Source of the DNA: Chitinophaga sp. XS-30
Lineage (GTDB): Bacteria; Bacteroidota; Bacteroidia; Chitinophagales; Chitinophagaceae
Direction of reading: 5' to 3'
DNA: 64,000 nt
Assembly (NCBI RefSeq): GCF_008086345.1
Contig: NZ_CP043006.1
Location: 1,114,032-1,178,031 of the forward strand
The position numbers and the translations under genes were made by a program. This document shows, one piece after another, positions 43,850-52,775 of the stretch (position 1 is the stretch's first letter; each line of letters begins with the position of its first letter). The notes under the pieces are model-generated. The model was not told where the DNA came from. It saw only the letters and a list, made by a program, of their open reading frames with translations, and did not search any database.

Positions 43850-45301
43850 CTACAGATTCACGTTAACGGGCACCGTCCAGTTCTTTTTGATGTTGATCTT
43901 GTCGTGGATGGGGAATACCTTTTCGGGCTGTTTGCGCGGCATGCGGTAATATCCTCCGGTATCCCATATCCCGTTGCCGTCCAGGTCCACCAGCACACGG
44001 ATCTCGTATTCGCCGGGTTGTATAAGCCCCCGTTCCCATGCGCCGTTGACGATCACCCCGGAGTATTTGATCTCTTTATTGGCGACCATCTGTATCACGA
44101 AGCGGTAGCTGGTGTCCGCCGGGAGTTCGTTCCTGGCGCTGTCCCCGATGGAAAGCTTTACTTTCACGATGCCGTAGTCATCCAGACCTTTGGCGGAAAA
44201 GTCCGTTGTATCCGCCTTGTTCGTCTGGCCGGTGGTGTCTGTGGCGAGGCCTTCCGGGAGGATGAGGCGGTAGGGCTTGGAGGGTTTCCAGTTGTACAGG
44301 AGCCGGAAACTCTTGCCGAGCGTGTCTGCACGGTGGAAAGTAAAGGCCACGGGCACAAAAGTGGTGTCTTCCAGCAGGAGTATGCGGGAGGAGTCTATGG
44401 TTGCCAGGGGAAGGCTGGCTTGCAGGGGAAGCGAGTCTCCCAGTTCCTGCTTGCCGCTGCTAAGCCCCGCGCTGAGGGTCAGCTTTGGTTTTTTTGCCTG
44501 TTTTTTGTTATCGGCCGGCTCGGGCTCCGGTTCGGGCTCATCTTCCGGGAACAGCACAGTGTCTCTTTCCTTGAACAGCGCCAGGTTGATGCCATCGATG
44601 TTTTTGTCGAGATGCACGAGGCTGTCCGCGAAAGCGATCAGTTCCGTGGGTTGTGTATATTGAAAATCACGGTCTTCTTCCTTAAGCGCAAAAATGCGGT
44701 AGGTGCCGGGTTTCAGGTTCTTGAAGCGGTATCCGCCATTTCCCTTGGTCCTTGCCACGTACAGCGGTTTTTCCTTCGATACGGCAGAGTCTTCCAGGTT
44801 GGCGTATAACATTACGGACACATTACTGTCCGGCAGGCCCGTTTCCGCGGTGATCAGCTTGCCGGTGAGCTGCAGGGAATCCAGGTAGGTACCGGTGGAT
44901 ACCACATATTGGAAATCCTCGATAGGGTTCCGTTCATTCACGTCCTTGACGGCGTCGCCGAAGTTGAAAGTGTAGGTGGTATTGGGTTGCAGGGAATCCT
45001 TGATCTGCATGGTAATGATGCGCAGCTTGGCGGTAATGGTGGGTGTGCGCTTGAGCGTTGGCGAAATGATCAGCTTGTCGATCACGTTATCCAGCTCCAC
45101 ATATTCGTTGAACCGGAAGGTCACCAGTTTGCTGTTGAAGTTCAGCGTGGAGTCCCGCGGAGAGATGCCCAGCAGCTGCGGAGGGAGGGTATCCCTGGGG
45201 CCGCCGCCCGGCGGCACGATGTTGGCACATCTTGTCAAGCTGCTGCTAATAGCCAGTAGTACGATCAGTGAGCAAATCCAGCCCGGGAAGTTCCGATTCA
45301 T
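43850..45301 (-). CDS. Lipoprotein with Ig-like (SbsA-type) domain and carboxypeptidase-regulatory-like domain
   Basis: 483 residues, lipoprotein signal ending LTRC-ANIVPPGGGPRDTLPP (Cys ~25). Residues ~40-140 form a bacterial Ig-like_5 domain (FRFNEYVELDNV... 'LQPNTTYTFNFGDAVKDVNERNP'). Residues ~150-215 show a regulatory-like fold (GLPDSNVSVMLYANL, 'GYRFKNLKPGTYRIFALKEEDRD'). An acidic-Pro stretch (EDEPEPEPEP) precedes a third part ending in the strands of 'GEYEIRVLVDLDGNGIWDTG'. This plan is widespread in Bacteroidota as an outer-membrane lipoprotein; no function is established. It is co-transcribed with recR and the helicase gene. Confidence 0.85.
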   Translation of the reverse strand: MNRNFPGWICSLIVLLAISSSLTRCANIVPPGGGPRDTLPPQLLGISPRDSTLNFNSKLVTFRFNEYVELDNVIDKLIISPTLKRTPTITAKLRIITMQIKDSLQPNTTYTFNFGDAVKDVNERNPIEDFQYVVSTGTYLDSLQLTGKLITAETGLPDSNVSVMLYANLEDSAVSKEKPLYVARTKGNGGYRFKNLKPGTYRIFALKEEDRDFQYTQPTELIAFADSLVHLDKNIDGINLALFKERDTVLFPEDEPEPEPEPADNKKQAKKPKLTLSAGLSSGKQELGDSLPLQASLPLATIDSSRILLLEDTTFVPVAFTFHRADTLGKSFRLLYNWKPSKPYRLILPEGLATDTTGQTNKADTTDFSAKGLDDYGIVKVKLSIGDSARNELPADTSYRFVIQMVANKEIKYSGVIVNGAWERGLIQPGEYEIRVLVDLDGNGIWDTGGYYRMPRKQPEKVFPIHDKINIKKNWTVPVNVNL

Positions 45302-45355
45302 TTTTTCCTAACCTGTATATTTGATTTGATGTGCAAACTTACTGTTTGTTGCCGA

Positions 45356-48300
45356 TTATTCTTCTTCCTCCTCTTCCACCAGTGAATGCAGCGCTACCTG
45401 CAGCCGGTTGTCCTTCACGAAATTGCACCAGCGGCAATCCTCTTTTCCGCAGCCGGTATAGAAATCCTTGTTCTGGATCTTCGCCCAGGTATCAGTGATC
45501 TGCTGTGTAACAGTGGTCGTATCTTCCGCGGTGATGGTGATCTTTTCCCGGAAATACTCCTTTTGCCTGTTCGGCTCAATGAAATCAAATTCCGTGCTAA
45601 CAACCTGCCAGTCCTTCTGTTTATAATTATCTAACAAAATTTTATAAAATACTCCCTGCCGCCAGTAGTCGCCACCATCCGGATTGCGTTCATTCGGGCG
45701 GTCAAACTTCCGGAGGTCTTTCTTCGCTTTCTCGAAATCCCCCGTTTTGTAATCCACCACATTCACTTCCTTGCCGTTGAATTCCAGCTTGTCGATCTTT
45801 CCTTTTACCGGAACGCCGTTCACCACAACGTTGCGGATATTGCGCTCGATGCTGACCACGGTGTTCCAGGTGTGGACGTACTTATCGTAATATTCCGTGA
45901 GAATGTCCCGCCCGTATTCCATCCTTCGTTCAAACGCTTCCCGGGTAAAGCATTCCCGGTTGCGCCGCATGCTGTAGGAGAAATCGCGGATGAATTCTTC
46001 CACCGGCGGGAAGATGCTGTTGTTGTTCTGCATTTTCTGGAACAGCTTTTCCAGCGCATAATGCACTGCGGAACCGAATTCCGTGCTCTCGGAGCGGCCA
46101 ACGGGCACGCGAACGAGGTTCTGGTAAAAAAAGGCGAGCGGACAGCGCAGGTAGTTGTTCAACGCGGTAACATTCATCACAAACCCGCTCAGCAGGGTAT
46201 CTATGAACAACTGGTCCACTTTCTCTATCTCCGGTGCGGATTCTTTCCCGTATTGCAGCAGCTCGAACTGGAAAAGCGTTTCCTCAGGCAGCTCGATCTT
46301 TTGCTCGGGCAGGATGTGCGATTGCAGTATCTCGGAGATGAACATGCTCGGCTCCAGCGGTTTGCCGTCCTGCCGGAACTCCGGATAGCTGATGTATAAA
46401 TATTTTTCCGCCCTTGTCATGGCCACATAGAAAAGACGGCGAAGCTCCTGTTCATCGGTGGAGGTAGCTTCCGTGGAAAACACGGTATCAGGCAGGGTGA
46501 ATCCGGAGGCGCTGCGCTTTTTCTTTTCCCAGAGGTGGGAATTGGTGCCGGCCATGAACACATATTCAAATTCCAGCCCTTTGGCGCCGTGCGCGGTGAG
46601 CAGGTTCACGCCTTTTTCATTACCGGATACCTGTACCAGCGGGATGGGCAGTTTATTGCTTTCCATGAGGGCGACGGTTTCCATCATGGACACGATATTC
46701 ATATCCGGGTTGCGGCGGGTTTCTTCTTTTACAAAATCAAACAACGCCTGCAATATCTTCATCAGCCAGATCTTTTCCGGCGATGCCATTACGTAGGACA
46801 AGATGCCGCCTTCACTGATGACCTGCGCAAAAAGCTGCTGCAGGGTTACGTTATAGGCATCCCCGATCCACTTCTCCAGCAGGTTGCCCAGGCGCATGGC
46901 TTCCTCATGCGGGGCGAGAGAGAACAGCGTAGGGTTGCGGGTCTTGTTCCACTCCTGCAGGTATTTCCGGATGGATGTTTTTTCTTTTTCGCTGTAGCCT
47001 TTTTCCGCCACTTCTATACTGATCCGCGCGGCTTCGATCGGCGGCACGCGGTAAAAGTCGTAGTGCATGATCTCGAAAAGCAGGTCGTCCCCGCTATAGG
47101 GCGTTTCCAGCTCGCTGGCAATGTAACGCAGGATGTGGATCACTTTCCGCGAGAAGGGCTGTTCGAACAGGTTGATGCTGCGTTTGGAATAAAAAGGCAG
47201 TTGCTTCAGGCGGAAATATAATGCCAGCTCTTCTCCGTATTTGTTTTCCTTGTAGATGATGGCGATCTTGCCTGGTTGTACCCCCGTTTGCAACAGTTGC
47301 TCCACTTCCAGCGTGATGGCGGCCATCTCGTCGCGGGGAGTGTTGTACCGGCGGATGACGGGCGGAATGTCCAGCCCCTGCAACTTTTCATTGGAGGCCA
47401 CCAGTTGCTTGCTGAGGCCGGGGAGCTGGTCTACCAGCCGGGAGCCTTTGTTGTTGCTGATGAGCGCCATGGATACGTCCAGTACTTGCTGCACGGAGCG
47501 GTAGTTCTGGGTGAGCACCACCGTAAGCAGGTCTTTGGCAAAACCTTCCGCAAACTGTGCCATGTTCTCGATATTCGCGCCCTGAAAGCGGTAAATGGAC
47601 TGGTCATCATCGCCAACCACGAACACGTTGGGTTTTTCTTCACCACCGGTCAGCAGCGAGATAAGCTTGTTCTGCGTGCCGCTGGTATCCTGGTATTCAT
47701 CTACGAGAAGGTACTGGAAGCGTTCCTTATAATCGGCCAGCAGGTTGGGATATTGTTCAAAAGCCCGGATCACCCAGTTGATCATGTCATCAAAGTCGTA
47801 ACGGTTGGCTTTGTGCATCATCTGCTGGAAGATATCGAACTGTTCCACCGCAGCAAGCAGCCGGACCATTTTCTCTTTTTCGCCGGCCAGCTTCTCCTCT
47901 TTCAGGTCGCCTTTTTTGAAACGTCCGCTGGCCCTTTTATAGATGTAATCCTCCCGTCCCGGCAGTGACGCCACATAGGCCTCCACTTTTTCTTTGATGA
48001 ATGCGGGGCTCCATCCTTCCCTTTTCATGGTGGAAAAAAGGTTGGCCAGGTTGCGCATATCAAAATACACATCCCCGCGGTAACGCTTCAGGGGATTGTC
48101 TTTCTGAAACCCGTCGATCAGTGTTTTGAGCAGCTGGATCTTTTCGAGATCGGAGATCGGGTCCAGCACGTTCTTTTCAAAGAGGGACAGGTTATCCTGG
48201 ATGACTTCGTTACAAAAAGAATGGAAGGTATGGATGTTGACGCGGTAGGCATCGGGACCGATAAAATCGGTCAGCCGCTTGCGCATGGCTACCGTGCCGG

Positions 48301-48523
48301 CGTCCGTATAGGTGAGGCAGAGGATGTTATGCGGGAGGAAGTCCGTATCCCGCAGGATCTTGCCGATACGGGAGGCGAGGATCTGTGTTTTTCCAGTACC
48401 CGGTCCGGCAATGACCATTACCGGGCCTTCGGTATTGTCTACCGCCAGCCGCTGGCGTTCATTCAACCGGGCATAAACATCCTGGAACCTTTGGTTATAT
48501 TGTTGCGGATCTCTCAGACTCAT
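45356..48523 (-). CDS. UvrD-like helicase fused to an AddB-type PD-(D/E)XK nuclease domain
   Basis: 1055 residues. SF1A helicase: Walker A GPGTGKT (40-46), 'CLTYTDAGTVAMRKRL', Walker B LLVDEYQDT, 'VVGDDDQSIYRFQGA', 'LTQNYRS', 'LLTAHGAKGLEFEYV' and 'RRLFYVAMTRAEKYLYI'. The C-terminal ~230 residues contain 'YLRCPLAFFYQNL' and the nuclease motif 'NVVDYKTGDFE', then 'TGCGKEDCRWCNF'. The four Cys (one in YLRC, three near the end) match the iron-sulfur cluster of AddB/Cas4-like nucleases. It would unwind and degrade DNA ends in repair. Acidic C-terminus (six Glu in the last seven residues). It lies 3 bases after the DUF3298 gene and 54 before the Ig-like gene. Confidence 0.94.
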   Translation of the reverse strand: MSLRDPQQYNQRFQDVYARLNERQRLAVDNTEGPVMVIAGPGTGKTQILASRIGKILRDTDFLPHNILCLTYTDAGTVAMRKRLTDFIGPDAYRVNIHTFHSFCNEVIQDNLSLFEKNVLDPISDLEKIQLLKTLIDGFQKDNPLKRYRGDVYFDMRNLANLFSTMKREGWSPAFIKEKVEAYVASLPGREDYIYKRASGRFKKGDLKEEKLAGEKEKMVRLLAAVEQFDIFQQMMHKANRYDFDDMINWVIRAFEQYPNLLADYKERFQYLLVDEYQDTSGTQNKLISLLTGGEEKPNVFVVGDDDQSIYRFQGANIENMAQFAEGFAKDLLTVVLTQNYRSVQQVLDVSMALISNNKGSRLVDQLPGLSKQLVASNEKLQGLDIPPVIRRYNTPRDEMAAITLEVEQLLQTGVQPGKIAIIYKENKYGEELALYFRLKQLPFYSKRSINLFEQPFSRKVIHILRYIASELETPYSGDDLLFEIMHYDFYRVPPIEAARISIEVAEKGYSEKEKTSIRKYLQEWNKTRNPTLFSLAPHEEAMRLGNLLEKWIGDAYNVTLQQLFAQVISEGGILSYVMASPEKIWLMKILQALFDFVKEETRRNPDMNIVSMMETVALMESNKLPIPLVQVSGNEKGVNLLTAHGAKGLEFEYVFMAGTNSHLWEKKKRSASGFTLPDTVFSTEATSTDEQELRRLFYVAMTRAEKYLYISYPEFRQDGKPLEPSMFISEILQSHILPEQKIELPEETLFQFELLQYGKESAPEIEKVDQLFIDTLLSGFVMNVTALNNYLRCPLAFFYQNLVRVPVGRSESTEFGSAVHYALEKLFQKMQNNNSIFPPVEEFIRDFSYSMRRNRECFTREAFERRMEYGRDILTEYYDKYVHTWNTVVSIERNIRNVVVNGVPVKGKIDKLEFNGKEVNVVDYKTGDFEKAKKDLRKFDRPNERNPDGGDYWRQGVFYKILLDNYKQKDWQVVSTEFDFIEPNRQKEYFREKITITAEDTTTVTQQITDTWAKIQNKDFYTGCGKEDCRWCNFVKDNRLQVALHSLVEEEEEE

Positions 48524-48526
48524 ATA

Positions 48527-49639
48527 TTATTGCAGGTAAGCTTCATTCACAATATCTTTCACATCCTCAAAGGGAACGAACAGGGTGATCTGGCCCATGA
48601 CATAAGCGGCGATCTCATAGGGAGTATAGCAAAAGGTAACGCCTTTGCCGGTGATAAAAAAATTCTGATTGGGCATGATGGATGCTCCGAAGAGATACCC
48701 CTGGTTCAGCTTTTCGTTGGCCGGTACGTTATACTTTGCGCGGAAGGCCTTTTCGAGGGCGACGGACAGCACTTTTTCATACCCTGGTTTGAAGACATCG
48801 GCCGGTGCAAGCACTTTTTTCCTGGCCAGATCGATCACGGAAAATATGCTGCCGTAATTGCCATGCGCGCCGCCGGTATATTCGTAGCCCGCGGATTCCA
48901 GCACAACAAGCGGATACTGGTTCCATACTACCCGGGTACGGCTTTCGGCAGTCCAGTTCCAGGTAGCGCCCATTCCGGTTTCGAGGGCATTCGTGTCCAC
49001 TTCGCCGCGCTGCTGCAGATAGTCCTTCAGAAAGCCGTTTACCGGTGCTTTTACCAGGCTGTCCGGGTTCCGTATGGATTTTCCGATGGCCTGCCGGATC
49101 ACCTCCAGGCCGGCCTCATCCGTGCCGCCAACCGGCCATACGATGCTGGCGGAAGCGATGGCCATGGGAGACCCGGGATCATTATAGAAAAGAACAGCGG
49201 AATCTGAAAAGCTGAATACATCGAACAGCACGGCACCTTTCGTATCTTCCTGCAGGTCGAATTCGAACTGGCGGCTGCCCACCCAACGGCCTTTGAAATG
49301 ACCGTCCGGCGTGATCTCCCCTGTGAAAACAGGGGGTGTATCGTCCATGCCGGAGTATTCCGCGAGAACGATCCTGCCGGACGAATCCTGCTGGTGATAC
49401 AGGGGGATGGGATGGCCGATACTGTCATAAGCATACCATCCTTCGTACTGCTGCTCTCCTGATCTGACGAGTTGCATCGTCACAGGCTGCCCCGCGAGTG
49501 TACCTTTCAGCCTTGTATAAAAAACGGGGCGTTGTGTTGCGGCGGCAACCGTTGAATCCTGTGACGCCTGTTGCTTTGCCGGCTGCTGGCAGGCCGCCAG
49601 GCAGATGATGAAAGCAGGCAGGCAGCGCTGTATTTTCAT
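48527..49639 (-). CDS. DUF3298-family (RsiV-like) lipoprotein
   Basis: 370 residues from the ATG at 49639, which begins a lipoprotein signal (MKIQRCLPAFIICLAAC, Cys 17); the start at 49648 is also in frame. The C-terminal half matches the RsiV-like domain: 'ESAGYEYTGGAHGNYGS', 'DLARKKVLAPADVFKPGYE', 'FFITGKGVTFCYTPYEIAAYVMGQITLFVPF'. In Bacillus RsiV this fold binds lysozyme; in Bacteroidota the role is unknown. The N-terminal half has 'GEITPDGHFKGRWVGSRQ', a beta-barrel-like stretch. It is the first gene of the operon that ends in recR. Confidence 0.85.
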   Translation of the reverse strand: MKIQRCLPAFIICLAACQQPAKQQASQDSTVAAATQRPVFYTRLKGTLAGQPVTMQLVRSGEQQYEGWYAYDSIGHPIPLYHQQDSSGRIVLAEYSGMDDTPPVFTGEITPDGHFKGRWVGSRQFEFDLQEDTKGAVLFDVFSFSDSAVLFYNDPGSPMAIASASIVWPVGGTDEAGLEVIRQAIGKSIRNPDSLVKAPVNGFLKDYLQQRGEVDTNALETGMGATWNWTAESRTRVVWNQYPLVVLESAGYEYTGGAHGNYGSIFSVIDLARKKVLAPADVFKPGYEKVLSVALEKAFRAKYNVPANEKLNQGYLFGASIMPNQNFFITGKGVTFCYTPYEIAAYVMGQITLFVPFEDVKDIVNEAYLQ

Positions 49640-49736
49640 GAATACCATTTTAAAAACTGATGTAAATTACCACTTCTACAAATACTGGTCAGCATCTGTG
49701 GAGAGATAAGCATTAATTTTGCCAAAAAGTTCACCG

Positions 49737-50384
49737 ATGATCAATCAAAAGATAGCAGCATTGCGGCAGGATTACAAAAGAGCAACACTTGACGAGCAGG
49801 ATGCGGCGCCGGTGCCGGTGGCTCAGTTTGAGCGCTGGTGGCAGGAGGTGATACAGAGCGAGCTGGAGGAGCCGAATGCCATGACATTGGCTACCAGCAC
49901 CGCGGATGGCCGGCCTTCAGCGCGGATCGTGCTGTTGAAGAGTTTCGATGAGCAGGGTTTTCTTTTCTTTACGAATTACGACAGCCGGAAGGGGCATGAG
50001 CTGGCGGAGAACCCCAGGGCAACCCTGCTGTTTTTCTGGAAAGAGCTGGAGCGCCAGGTACGTATAGAGGGCACCGTTACAAAAGCGGGTGCCGCGGTGA
50101 GTGATGCATATTTCCTGTCTCGCCCCATGGGCAGCCGGATAGGTGCGATAGCCTCGCCACAGAGCCAGGTGATTCCCGGGCGGGATTTTCTGGAGAACAG
50201 GGTGTTGGAACTGGAGAGGGAGCTTGCACAGACCGGGCCGGGGCGTCCGGAACATTGGGGGGGATATGTGGTGAAACCTGAGGTGGTGGAGTTTTGGCAG
50301 GGGCGTAGCAGCAGGCTGCACGACCGTCTGCGGTATGTTTTGCAGGAAGGGAATAGCTGGAAAATAGAGCGCCTGGCGCCTTGA
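49737..50384 (+). CDS. pdxH: Pyridoxamine 5'-phosphate oxidase
   Basis: 215 residues from the ATG at 49737 (a TTG at 49719 is in frame but weak). FMN oxidase that makes pyridoxal 5'-phosphate from PNP/PMP. Motifs: '[27 protein letters not shown]' (FMN phosphate, Arg/Lys), '[16 protein letters not shown]', '[19 protein letters not shown]', and the C-terminal '[16 protein letters not shown]' typical of PdxH. Monocistronic; its 3' end faces the leftward THX gene with the inverted-repeat copy B between. Confidence 0.96.
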   Translation: MINQKIAALRQDYKRATLDEQDAAPVPVAQFERWWQEVIQSELEEPNAMTLATSTADGRPSARIVLLKSFDEQGFLFFTNYDSRKGHELAENPRATLLFFWKELERQVRIEGTVTKAGAAVSDAYFLSRPMGSRIGAIASPQSQVIPGRDFLENRVLELERELAQTGPGRPEHWGGYVVKPEVVEFWQGRSSRLHDRLRYVLQEGNSWKIERLAP

Positions 50385-50408
50385 GGGGCCATATCGGCGG
50401 AATAAAAA

Positions 50409-50495
50409 GGCTGTATCAAAGATATATTGGCCGGAACGGAAGATCAGGGCATCAATGCCCCGGTGAACAGGTGCGGGTTTGTCTTTGATACAGCC
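50409..50495. repeat. Inverted-repeat element, copy B
   Basis: Perfect 14-base ends GGCTGTATCAAAGA (50409-50422) and TCTTTGATACAGCC (50482-50495), with an inner GGGCAT-CA-ATGCCC stem. It fills the convergent gap between pdxH (+) and THX (-). The ends match copies A and C, but the interior is different. It probably acts as a two-way terminator. Confidence 0.75.
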
Positions 50496-50507
50496 AGACT
50501 ATTGGTG

Positions 50508-50624
50508 CTAGGCTTTCTTCTCAGCTTTAGGCGCAGCAGTCTTTTTGACTTTGGCAGGACGGCTTTTGCCGAATGATCCGTTAGAGATTTTGCCTTTCTT
50601 TGTTTTGATATCTCCTCTACCCAT
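50508..50624 (-). CDS. 30S ribosomal protein THX (bTHX)
   Basis: A 38-residue protein read from the ATG at 50624 to the stop at 50508. It starts MGRGDIKTKKGKISNGSFGK, the strongly conserved THX pattern, and ends in a Lys/Ala tail (KVKKTAAPKAEKKA). THX sits on the head of the 30S subunit in Thermus, Bacteroidota and plastids and is thought to stabilise it. It is too short for simple ORF screens. The HU terminator and a -7-like box (50664-50671) lie just upstream. Confidence 0.95.
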   Translation of the reverse strand: MGRGDIKTKKGKISNGSFGKSRPAKVKKTAAPKAEKKA

Positions 50625-50663
50625 GGTTTAAGTAATTAATGATGAATGATAGTGTTTGTGCTG

Positions 50664-50671
50664 CAAAAATA
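50664..50671 (-). promoter_or_regulatory. Possible -7 box for THX
   Basis: The minus strand reads TATTTTTG, a perfect TAnnTTTG, 40 bases before the THX start. It overlaps the T-run of the HU terminator, and a TTTG -33 candidate is at a short 14-base spacing. Confidence 0.4.
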
Positions 50672-50706
50672 AAAAAAGCAAGAAACAAATAATGTTCCTT
50701 GCTTAA
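50672..50706 (-). terminator. Intrinsic terminator of the HU gene
   Basis: Minus strand: AAGCAAGGAAC and GTTTCTTGCTT pair over 11 bases with one wobble, followed by a T-run (plus A-tract 50669-50677). It lies about 22 bases after the HU stop. Confidence 0.85.
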
Positions 50707-50726
50707 ATAAGTTGGGTCGCCAACTC

Positions 50727-50996
50727 CTAGAGCTTGTCAGACAGTGCTTTACCAGCTTTGAATTTAGCAACTTTCTTAGCTTTGATCTTGATGATCTGGC
50801 CAGTCTGGGGGTTTCTACCGTTACGTGCAGCACGTTTGGAAACAGAGAAAGTACCGAAACCAACCAAAGTTACTTTACCACCTTTTTTCAGGGTATCAGC
50901 AACAGCTTTAGTGAAAGAATCCAAAGCATCGTTAGCTTGTGTTTTAGTAACGCCAGCATCTTTGGCGAGTTTGTCGATCAATTCGGCTTTGTTCAT
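50727..50996 (-). CDS. HU-family DNA-binding protein
   Basis: 89 residues, a full HU homologue that bends DNA in the nucleoid. It starts MNKAELIDKLAKDAGVTKT, has the 'GKVTLVGFGTFSVSKRAARNGRNPQTG' arm region (Pro at the DNA-intercalating tip) and ends 'VAKFKAGKALSDKL'. The gene has its own textbook promoter and terminator and so is monocistronic, as expected for an abundant protein. Confidence 0.97.
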   Translation of the reverse strand: MNKAELIDKLAKDAGVTKTQANDALDSFTKAVADTLKKGGKVTLVGFGTFSVSKRAARNGRNPQTGQIIKIKAKKVAKFKAGKALSDKL

Positions 50997-51038
50997 AGTT
51001 AGTTAAGATTTAACTAGTGAGAAAATGTTTGATGTGAG

Positions 51039-51069
51039 CAAATATAAAGCGTTTTACGAGATTGCCAAA
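51039..51069 (-). promoter_or_regulatory. Textbook Bacteroidetes promoter of the HU gene
   Basis: Minus strand: TTTG (plus 51066-51069), 19 bases, then TATATTTG (plus 51039-51046). Both boxes match the -33 TTTG / -7 TAnnTTTG consensus perfectly at the expected spacing. The leader would be about 35 bases. Confidence 0.85.
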
Positions 51070-51292
51070 TTTTTAAAATATTTTTTTAAGCGCTGAAAAA
51101 CCCTACAGGTAACGGTTAGAGCAGATTGGCTCTTTCAGGCTGCTAAACGAAAAGGGAATAACCGGTACTTCAATCCCTTTACTGCATTGAGTTTTAATGA
51201 TTCCTGCTATAAAACGTCCTTATTCTTCAACTATTGTACCAAAGCCTGAACCCCTTGAAAATAGTGAATTTCCTGTGGATAAGTTTGCGCTG

Positions 51293-51595
51293 TCAGACCA
51301 CCTGCATAACGGTCCGGAACGCTACAAACTGGTCTCCGAAGGCATCGAAGCTCTTCTGGCGCAGCAGGCCCGCATGCTCCTGGAGATAGGTATGATAGTT
51401 CTCCAGGGTATCGGTGAAATACTGCACGGCATAGGTGGGGCCATCGGAATCGTCCTGATCCAGCAGCCTGCATATCCGGTAATCGTGGAAAAGGCCGGTG
51501 GCGATGATCTCCGGGATATGCTCCTTTTTCATCCATTCCAGCCAGCTTTCATGGATCATTGGCGATACCTTGGTCGTTACATTATATATAAGCAT
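51293..51595 (-). CDS. DUF4286 family protein
   Basis: 100 residues from the ATG at 51595. The pattern 'LIYNVTTKVSPMIHESWLEWMKKEHIPEI' and 'FHDYRICRLLDQDDSDGPTYAVQYF' with 'YLQEHAGLLRQKSFDAFGDQFVAFRTVM' is typical of DUF4286, a small ferredoxin-like fold found across Bacteroidota. No known function. A longer in-frame start at 51757 would run into the exonuclease gene and is rejected. It begins 2 bases after the exonuclease III stop, so the two are co-transcribed. Confidence 0.88.
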   Translation of the reverse strand: MLIYNVTTKVSPMIHESWLEWMKKEHIPEIIATGLFHDYRICRLLDQDDSDGPTYAVQYFTDTLENYHTYLQEHAGLLRQKSFDAFGDQFVAFRTVMQVV

Positions 51596-51597
51596 GC

Positions 51598-52362
51598 TTA
51601 TGGTTTCAATTGAAGGTAAACGGGACAGTGGTCGGAATGCTTGACGTCCTGCCAGATACTGGCATCGGCAAGGCGGTCCTGCAACGGCGAGGTTACATTG
51701 ATATAATCGATGCGCCAGCCTTTGTTGTTGTTCCGGGCATTGGCGCGGAAACTCCACCAGCTGTATTGATGCGGTTCGGGATGAAAATGCCGGAAGGTAT
51801 CCACAAAGCCGTTATCGAACAGTTTGCTCATCCATGCCCTTTCTTCCGGCAGGAACCCGGAGGAGTCCTTGTTGCTGACGGGGTTGTGTATATCGATCGG
51901 CTTATGGGCGATATTATAGTCACCCACCACAACGAGGTTCGGGCGTTCTTTCCGGAGCTGGTCAAGGTATCCGTAGAACTCATCCAGCCATTGATATTTA
52001 TAGGTCTGTCTTTCTTCCCCGGTAGTGCCGGAAGGGAAATAGGCATTAATGAGGGTGATGTCCCCGAAATCGGCCCGTAAAACCCTTCCTTCGGCATCGC
52101 TTTGCATGTAGCCGTTACCGTATTGGACGTTATCGGGTTTTATTTTGGTCAGGATGGCAACCCCGCTATATCCTTTTTTCTGGGCGGGGTACCAGAAATC
52201 CTCATACCCCAGCGTTTCAAACTGGAGATAGTCCACATTCTCGCGGTGTGCTTTTACTTCCTGAAGGCAGATGATGTCTGCCGGATCGGTTTTTAGCCAT
52301 TCGCAGAAGCCCTTGGTCATAGCGGAGCGCAGTCCGTTTACATTATAGGTAACGATTCGCAT
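51598..52362 (-). CDS. xth: Exodeoxyribonuclease III
   Basis: 254 residues. AP endonuclease / 3'-5' exonuclease of the EEP fold: 'RIVTYNVNGLRSAM', 'DIICLQEVKAH' (metal Glu), 'YSGVAILTK', 'LINAYFPSG', 'VVVGDYNIAHKPIDI' (Asp, Asn), 'YSWWSFRANARNNNKGWRIDYI' and the final 'DHCPVYL' (His). All active-site residues are present. It acts on abasic sites, such as those left by the AlkA-like glycosylase. The DUF4286 gene follows immediately. Confidence 0.96.
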   Translation of the reverse strand: MRIVTYNVNGLRSAMTKGFCEWLKTDPADIICLQEVKAHRENVDYLQFETLGYEDFWYPAQKKGYSGVAILTKIKPDNVQYGNGYMQSDAEGRVLRADFGDITLINAYFPSGTTGEERQTYKYQWLDEFYGYLDQLRKERPNLVVVGDYNIAHKPIDIHNPVSNKDSSGFLPEERAWMSKLFDNGFVDTFRHFHPEPHQYSWWSFRANARNNNKGWRIDYINVTSPLQDRLADASIWQDVKHSDHCPVYLQLKP

Positions 52363-52404
52363 GGGAGTATAGTTTATGACAAAAATAAGGATTCAAATGG
52401 CGGA

Positions 52405-52440
52405 ATGAAAAAAGGTTGCCTGGTTTGATGCGGCAACCTT
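52405..52440 (-). terminator. Intrinsic terminator, minus strand, before xth
   Basis: AAGGTTGCC and GGCAACCTT (52412-52420, 52432-52440) pair perfectly; the minus strand continues with TTTTTT. It would stop transcripts that run leftward through the tandem repeats from the peptide gene at 52808-53086. Confidence 0.85.
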
Positions 52441-52588
52441 CAGGTGTATTTGGTATAATAGATCAGGAGAGTTCGTTATATGGCAGAGAGGAGGACCGGT
52501 CAGAGGCTTGCGATTTGATGGGTATGTCGGGATCGGGGCGGCCTTCGGTTGCTGGGTACAGGATGAAAGAAGCGTCGTTATGTAATAT

Positions 52589-52775
52589 GGGTCTGTATCA
52601 TGCAAAGCGGCTGCATCTGTCTCCGGGTCTGTGTATCATGCAAAGCGGCTGCATCCACCATCCGGGTCTGTTGTATATGCAAAGCGGCAGCATCTACCAT
52701 CCGGGTCTGCGTATCATGCAAAGTGGCTGCATCTACCTCCGGGTCTGCGTATCATGCAAAGAGGCTGCATCTACT
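52589..52775. repeat. Five tandem ~38-bp repeats
   Basis: Imperfect copies start with GGGTCTG at 52589, 52625, 52664, 52703 and 52741, with unit lengths 36, 39, 39, 38 and a last partial copy. The shared core is TATCATGCAAAGCGGCTGCAT, with a small ATGCA...TGCAT stem in each unit. The last copy runs into a hairpin at 52758-52792. It lies 3' of the double-glycine peptide gene on its transcript strand. Repeated ORFs across it are a by-product of the unit. Confidence 0.85.

Noticed and set aside
51120..51185. Possible tRNA (region with GGTACTTCAATCCC)
   Set aside because: No acceptor or D-arm pairing, and the T-loop consensus TTCGA/TTCAA with flanking stem is not met; it folds better as a simple hairpin.
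52589..52775. CRISPR array
   Set aside because: The ~38-base units are contiguous and imperfect, with no constant repeat and variable spacer layout and no cas genes nearby.
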